Part shown: positions 58,881-64,000 of the stretch, piece after piece
How the letters are laid out: each line of letters opens with the position of its first letter
Position numbering within the stretch: position 1 is the first letter of the stretch
DNA from: Mactra quadrangularis
Taxonomy: Eukaryota; Mollusca; Bivalvia; Venerida; Mactridae
Length of the DNA stretch: 64,000 nucleotides
Reading direction: 5' to 3'
NCBI GenBank assembly: GCA_025267735.1
Contig: CM046294.1
Coordinates: 3,754,001 to 3,818,000, forward strand
Notes under the pieces: generated by a model
Database searches by the model: none
Told to the model about the DNA's origin: nothing
Seen by the model: only the letters and a program-made list of their open reading frames with translations
Translations under genes and position numbers: made by a program

Positions 58881-60574
58881 ACCCAGTATAAAAAAGAACT
58901 AATTAATCGATTTCGTCTATGTCTGGATGCCGTAACTTGTACTTTTACTGCGAATTATATTGTCATTTACTAGATTTTAGCCGGTAATAATAGTTAAAGG
59001 TACTAGTATTGAGAATCCTACTAGACACTGGGAACGAGAATGGTGAACTAGCGAATCCATAGAACACAGGATCAATTTGTTGTGGTCTAAAGTAACGAAT
59101 GGTCGGAAAGTATTTTATCATCTATTTATTGAATGCTTAACAAAGAAGCAATACAAAACGCAAAAGTCGTGAGATGTTTGAAAGCTGCATTGTTTCTAAT
59201 ATTTATTTTATGCCATTTATCAACAATTTCTTATCTAGTATTTTACTGCGACCAGTTTGCTTGACCAGTTTTTCTGGTCTTTTTCTTTTGCCAGTACTCG
59301 GTTACAGTCCTGGAGAGCCGACAGTTTCTGAATTAGTAATTACAAATTTATTCTGGCTCGATAGTGAACCAAAGTCTTACTACCTAAATAAGTCACTTTA
59401 CGATTTACCCTTGTGTTTTGAGCTAGTTGGATAAAGTTTCTTGCTCAAGAAAACAACGGAGCCAACGCGGAGCTGGCTATCAAATGATTGCAAGTCCAAT
59501 GTCGTAAACATTCTCAATTAATTCTCGATGAAGGACTCTCGATTTATTAGCCATGAATATATGGCTTAATAGGGCTATGGATCGTTGAGCTAGTGGCGAT
59601 CCGATCCGAACTACGATTCATGTGTATCGATTCACCAATCGAACCACGAATCACTTGTTAATGGAGAAACATACAGGAATTCATGTTATAACAAATGCAA
59701 GTGAAGAATTACAGAAGCTTTTACTATATGGAAAACAATGTACTCCAAACATTTCTATTACCAGACGTTTTTATGGGCATTTTCAGTGCTAACATTTTTG
59801 TTTAAATGTGTATCAATCGAAATTTTGACTCAAGATAATTCAATTAAATTTTTATAAGAAGTGAGGCTCATTTTCAGAGTTAATTAAGAAAAAAATATTT
59901 TTTCATTTTTTTTCAAAAACAGAATATTCGTGCTCGATTTTCTGGTCGAGATCGCGAATATCCGAGTACTCTGATACTCGCAGCAACCATATGGCTTGAA
60001 TATATATACTTAAAGAGAACAACTATGAAGTAATTAGATAGTTTTCTACCTGTATTTAAATGTCATTAAGTAAAATATTCAGGAAGCATGTCTTTGAATT
60101 AAGTTACACTGGTGACAGTTTGTACGACGCCACGAAAACACATGTCACTCTACAGTTTTTTTTCAAATGCAATGCACGGCATGGAATTACCATGCCAAAC
60201 ATTACTTGATACACAATAACATCTGATCTCTCAAGGCTATTTGTATTTTTTGTGAGCATCCTATAAATTTATTTTGAAATTTAAGCTTTAAATTGAGATC
60301 GCAATATGCACTCCTTCATATATAGAGTTGTTTTCTAAACAAACCTAGGTATCGTCAATTTTCTTAGTACTTTTGCCAAGGAGAAAAACTGTGCTGATAG
60401 TGTAGTGCATCCATATTTAAATATACCGGTAAAATGGCTAATGCTCGACATATAAGGATGTAAACATGGTACTAGACCCGACCATGTAATTTGACAAACA
60501 CTCGTCCTAATTGGACGTAAATATGCTATATATTGTATAGTCCATTTTTTCTTTCTTTCTTTCTTTATTGGAGT
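58881..60574. other. intergenic, mostly unassigned
   Basis: It holds a MITE end with GGGAACGAGAATGG (59025-59045) and a CCATAGAACACAGGATCAAT TTG end (59057-59080). It also has a minus-strand SINE F fragment (about 59440-59500, TTTCTTGCTCAAGAAAACAA) and a (TTTC)n run at 60548-60567. No gene was recognised. The 86-codon frame at 59174-59434 has no supported identity. Confidence 0.4.
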
Positions 60575-60772
60575 TAACGCCGTGTCAACACAATTTAGGT
60601 CATTTTACGGCGTTCAGCGCACCTAACCTAGCTTTCCTGGACCGTAGTCTATAACCAGTACTCACCTACCCTTCTACAAGGCCGGAAACTTCTCCATATT
60701 ATATAATCAATGGAGGAAAATTTTGTCAAATTTTCATGAAAGGGTATGATCTCCCCGGGTGGGATTCGAACC
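60575..60772 (-). mobile_element. tRNA-derived SINE family B, copy 4 (minus)
   Basis: AACGCCGTGTCAACACAATT, CACCTAACCTAGCTTTCCTG, TATAACCAGTACTCACCTAC and TTTTCATGAAAGGGTATGAT lead to the inverted B box GGGATTCGAACC. The head is cut there by the next MITE. Confidence 0.85.
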
Positions 60773-60906
60773 ATTTTTTCTGAACTGTCAAAGTTTTAAT
60801 GATTTCACAGTAATTGAATACGCACTGTTTCAATATCTCGAGTATTAGACAAAAACACGAAGTCGCCGTGAAATTATTCATGTTTTGACAGTTGAGAAAA
60901 ATGAAC
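60773..60906. mobile_element. MITE with TTTTTCTCAACTGTCAAA ends, copy 3 (short)
   Basis: TTTTTTCTGAACTGTCAAAG and the inverse ATTCATGTTTTGACAGTTGA GAAAAA enclose 134 bp. It has inserted directly into the tRNA head of a family B SINE. Confidence 0.85.
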
Positions 60907-61545
60907 TATATCAGTCTATCAATATACTTAATGGTGTTACGAACAAAAATAAGAATCTAGTAACCCCTACTTACAGTTCGAACAAAAAAAACCAAACATT
61001 GTTTATAATAACAATACAATGAACTAACCCATCACGAGGGATGACCAGGATGACTTTAAAATAAACAATTGTGATATGTTTTACTGGTGTCTTAGTTTGG
61101 AAATGGAAAGCGTTCTACCATAACAAGCATGATTTACCAAGTGGTGGTGGTTTATCAACCATGTTAATTTTGTTAAAATGAATTACACATATTTTATTTT
61201 ATACTGCCTACCCCTGAAATGGATTGTCTCATTTTTAATGTTCACCAAAACACGTTTTGTTTTTTGTACGCACTATACCTAAAATTTTCAAATCTATGTA
61301 TTTACAAACATTCACAATGACATTCAAGCTGATACAATGTATTTTAATGCCCAGACCAACTTGTAATCAAAGCGCTGATAGCATTGCTTGGACATGGATT
61401 CAACTGGGCAAGTCTAGTGGCGTCATTTGCAGGGCTACATATAATGGTTTTGGATTGATGTGGGCTTTACCTCTGCGGTTGACTGCAAATTTCTTTAAAC
61501 CACTTTTATTATATTATCATTCAATCACTCATGACACTTTAATTA
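60907..61545. other. intergenic, no supported gene
   Basis: A 153-codon frame from 61257 runs through this stretch and into the following MITE (to 61718). It lacks a family match, and its last third is transposon, so it is not called. Confidence 0.4.
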
Positions 61546-61728
61546 GGGACTTTTGTCAGTTATCTTTCCCTAATAAATCTGAAGCAATTCGATTGGTAAG
61601 TAGGTCCTTACAGATGAAATCCTCGGATTTTATCATTGAAGTCCTATGTAAGGATAACAAAATATTTCATCTGATATCTTTCTTGGTAATGAAATTATTA
61701 ACAAGGGGAAATAACTGACTAAAGTCCC
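61546..61728 (+). mobile_element. MITE with GGGACTTTAGTCAGTTAT termini, 183-bp deletion copy
   Basis: Both ends are intact: GGGACTTTTGTCAGTTATCT and GGAAATAACTGACTAAAGTC CC. It has lost about 170 bp of the interior seen in the copies at 1-348 and 9150-9501. It ends 62 bp before the SLC5 start codon. Confidence 0.88.
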
Positions 61729-61790
61729 TAATTGATTCTATACTTTTAGGACAATTTACTGGGATAACTGACATAAAACAAGTAGTTAAA

Positions 61791-61922
61791 ATGGCGACGT
61801 CGTCTGAACGATTGGAGCGTTTTAAAGCGGAGTATCCACGCTCTGACAGTGGCATGTTAACAGGAGCTGACCTGGGTGTGGTTGCAGGATACTTTGTTAT
61901 CATTATAGCCATTGGAATAGTG
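61791..61922 (+). CDS. SLC5-family sodium:solute symporter, first coding exon (gene runs off the window)
   Basis: The exon reads MATSSERLERFKAEYPRSDS and then GMLTGADLGVVAGYFVIIIA and IGIV, followed by a GTAAGT donor. A short polar N-terminus leads into the motif A-D-x-x-V-x-x-x-Y-F, which starts the first membrane helix of SGLT/SLC5 proteins. These carry glucose, other sugars, myo-inositol, choline or similar solutes into cells with sodium. The exon is 132 nt, 44 codons, phase 0 at its 3' end. No second exon was found before 64000, so intron 1 is at least 2.1 kb and the substrate cannot be judged. A 183-bp MITE ends 62 bp upstream of the ATG, and an AG acceptor at 61748-61749 suggests an upstream non-coding exon. 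Confidence 0.72.
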
Positions 61923-61945
61923 GTAAGTAAAATTATACATAAGGA

Positions 61946-62245
61946 CCACAATGGAAATAAGGATTAAATTCCTTTTTTTGTGCCATCCCTGTATTTCAAT
62001 GTAGTCGACATGGTTTTCAATAATTTAATCAAGTGCAACGATACCTCTTATACTTCTGTCTTAAATTTTGCTTATCGACAATAAATACCTGTATTAATCA
62101 TTCTCATTTTACTAAACATACAATTTTATAGACTGTTTTTATATATGTAATATTTGTTGAATAAATCTTTATTTATCTTTGTATTTTACCATTATTTTGC
62201 TCACTGTACCTGTACCATGTCAATGTCATGAAATATGAATAAATA
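61946..62245 (+). repeat. ~290-bp dispersed repeat, copy 2 (SLC5 intron 1)
   Basis: Collinear with 53405-53695, starting 23 bp after the exon 1 donor. The two copies diverge by scattered changes and small indels. Confidence 0.8.
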
Positions 62246-62811
62246 CTGGTATAAATATACATGTACATGTATATATATTTCTCAATAGACTCATACAGTT
62301 TCATGATTGTGAGGCTTAAGGACATTGAAACAATCATAGTTTTTTTTAATTAGAATTTCCAGTCTAATGTCGGTTTATATACATTCTCGTTCCCAGAGGC
62401 TTATCAAGATTCTTGATAATCTCGGGGTACGAGGTTGGTTAATGTACAAGTTAATATAGTTTAAAGTTTTCCGGTGTCAGGGTAGAGAGGAAAATTTATT
62501 GTCATTAGAAATGCATAGCAAGTATAGTGAATTCCATGTTATATAATATATTTAATATTCAAATATATGGTGTTTTAATTACATCTTTTTTTTTAATTTA
62601 GAGCTTGTTTTCAAGTTCTAATAATTTTAATTACCAAAATATATATAAATTAGAACGCCACTCGAGACCAAAAAATTATCTACTTTTAATATTCATTATA
62701 TGATATAAATTCAGTGTATAAGATATAGCTTAAATAATAATTTTTAAAGATATACATTTATAATATCCATGTACATGTATACAAACAATGTATATAGTAT
62801 GTATAAATCAA
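62246..62811. other. SLC5 intron 1, nothing more recognised
   Basis: Apart from a truncated palindromic MITE (CATTCTCGTTCCCAGAGGCT ... at 62386-62440) this is plain AT-rich sequence with short ATATAC runs. Confidence 0.5.
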
Positions 62812-63620
62812 AGTACTGAAGGTACTGTTGGAAGGAATTTTTGAAAGATTTAAGAGTTTAAAGTTACTATTTCGATATTCATCATTATCTCTCTATCATT
62901 CATTGTCAACTATGTTTCATATTTCATTTCACATGCACATTATTCTACTGATCAAGGGGTTGTAGGTTCGATTCCCGGGAGGGTCATATTTTCGTGGAGC
63001 TTAGATATGGAATAATTTCTAAGGTCATTCTCCCTTCCTACCACTGATTCTAAATCATGCAGGGCCGTAGTCAGTCACTAACAGCTAAATCCAGAGATTA
63101 AGCCTTTTTAGAAACAGTATGTGGACTGATCGCCGTGATATAACCTATACATGTACAATGTCTATGGGGTTAAGGCCACAACAAATTGATCATAATTATG
63201 TTCTATTGATTATGTCTAAAAGAATGGAGCTAGCGAGCGAAAAAATTGTTTTCCCCATTTCTGGCAGTTTGAGAAGCGAGCGAAAGGCGGAGAATAATTA
63301 TGTGATATTTTCATGATCATTTATGAACCAAATGTAAAAAAAAACATCATAATGTGTAATTCAGAAAAGCATAATAAGTTACTTTTAGAGTTTAAGTCAT
63401 ACTGGTCATTAATTCATCATATTGATGTGATACAATTAATCATGCACATTATAATATGTCGAAGTCTTTCTTCCTTGAACTTTATCATTTTGATCTTGAT
63501 ATAGCTTTGGTTATCTTGCAAGTTGTTGTTAAAAAGATTACTTTTTGTTAGCATGCATAAATGCTTTTAATATGGTACATACATCATAAATGACTGTATT
63601 TTGTCCCAATTGCATTTACT
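62812..63620 (+). repeat. 0.9-kb dispersed repeat carrying a SINE-A core, copy 2
   Basis: The partner of 12370-13290. It includes SINE-A parts at about 62938-63180 (B box GGTTCGATTCC, body CCACTGATTCTAAATCATGC, CGCCGTGATATAACCTATAC). Beyond the SINE, GCGAGCGAAAGGCGGAGAAT and TTGTTCAACTTT-like tail blocks also match. Confidence 0.75.
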
Positions 63621-64000
63621 ATCCAATTTCATTATGCTGCATAGCTAATACATTTAGTGAATTCATTCAATATTAACCTACAATTAAATACTTCATATAT
63701 TTCTGTATAAATCAGATCTGCTTACATCATGACGGAAAATCTACAACGGTCATTCATTGAGCCATTCATTGACACCTGACCATCGCTCTATACTACGTTC
63801 TCACGGTGAACTCCAGCTGTGAGTATCGTCTGCTAAGTAGTATATATTATATACAAGTGAGTGGCAGATAACATAACATTGCGCAGTAATACAAAATAAC
63901 TATTCTCCGTATGCAGTATGAATAATGTTTGATTAATGTAAAGAAACATTAAATATCATATTTTATACAAGTATTTATTTGAATTATTTTTTTCCAATTC
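63621..64000. other. end of window, SLC5 intron 1, nothing recognised
   Basis: No exon with SLC5 signatures was found before the window ends. Confidence 0.5.

Noticed and set aside
61257..61718. 153-codon frame just upstream of the SLC5 exon, the longest in the window
   Set aside because: Its C-terminal third is the MITE at 61546-61728, and the rest has no recognised family. It is probably chance.

Overview
This is animal genomic DNA. It is AT-rich, has introns with GT-AG boundaries, and most of its length is transposable-element relics and dispersed repeats. The style of the repeats suggests a bivalve mollusc: many tRNA-derived SINEs, a pearl-like element with a ~160-bp tandem core, and several molluscan-type terminal-inverted-repeat elements. 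That assignment is an inference, and genus and species cannot be fixed from the sequence alone. No operons, bacterial genes or CRISPR arrays are present.

One complete gene can be read. It is ALDH4A1, mitochondrial delta-1-pyrroline-5-carboxylate (glutamate semialdehyde) dehydrogenase, on the + strand from the ATG at 16290 to the stop at 45582. I placed fifteen coding exons. All junctions have GT donors and AG acceptors, and the reading frame closes exactly: 1764 nt, 587 codons plus stop. The catalytic Cys351 and Glu317 and the oxyanion Asn214 are all present. The exons carry 1.8 kb of code in 29 kb; the rest is introns packed with repeats.

A second gene begins at 61791 (+). Its first coding exon encodes the N-terminus and first membrane helix of a sodium:solute symporter of the SLC5 (SGLT-like) family, and the gene continues past the window. 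A possible first exon of a membrane-anchored protein lies on the minus strand near 11.0 kb, but this is weak.

The layout is as follows. 1-16 kb: intergenic repeats (MITEs, SINEs, a 65-bp minisatellite, a pearl-like element). 15.8-16.3 kb: candidate ALDH4A1 promoter. 16.3-45.6 kb: ALDH4A1. 45.6-61.7 kb: intergenic repeats. 61.8-64 kb: start of the SLC5 gene.

The most notable structure is in ALDH4A1 intron 3 (23635-32277). A tRNA-type SINE is split by a 7.87-kb element with ~1.05-kb terminal inverted repeats and a 3-bp TAA duplication. That element carries a 2.45-kb hAT-type element with the 8-bp target duplication TTTGGTCT, which in turn carries a 1.12-kb hAT-type element with the 8-bp duplication CTGAAACG. 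Other well-defined families are a MULE-type MITE with 9-bp duplications (three copies), a Tc1/mariner-type MITE (two copies, both 379 bp), and a 3.17-kb inverted-repeat element that contains a LINE relic.
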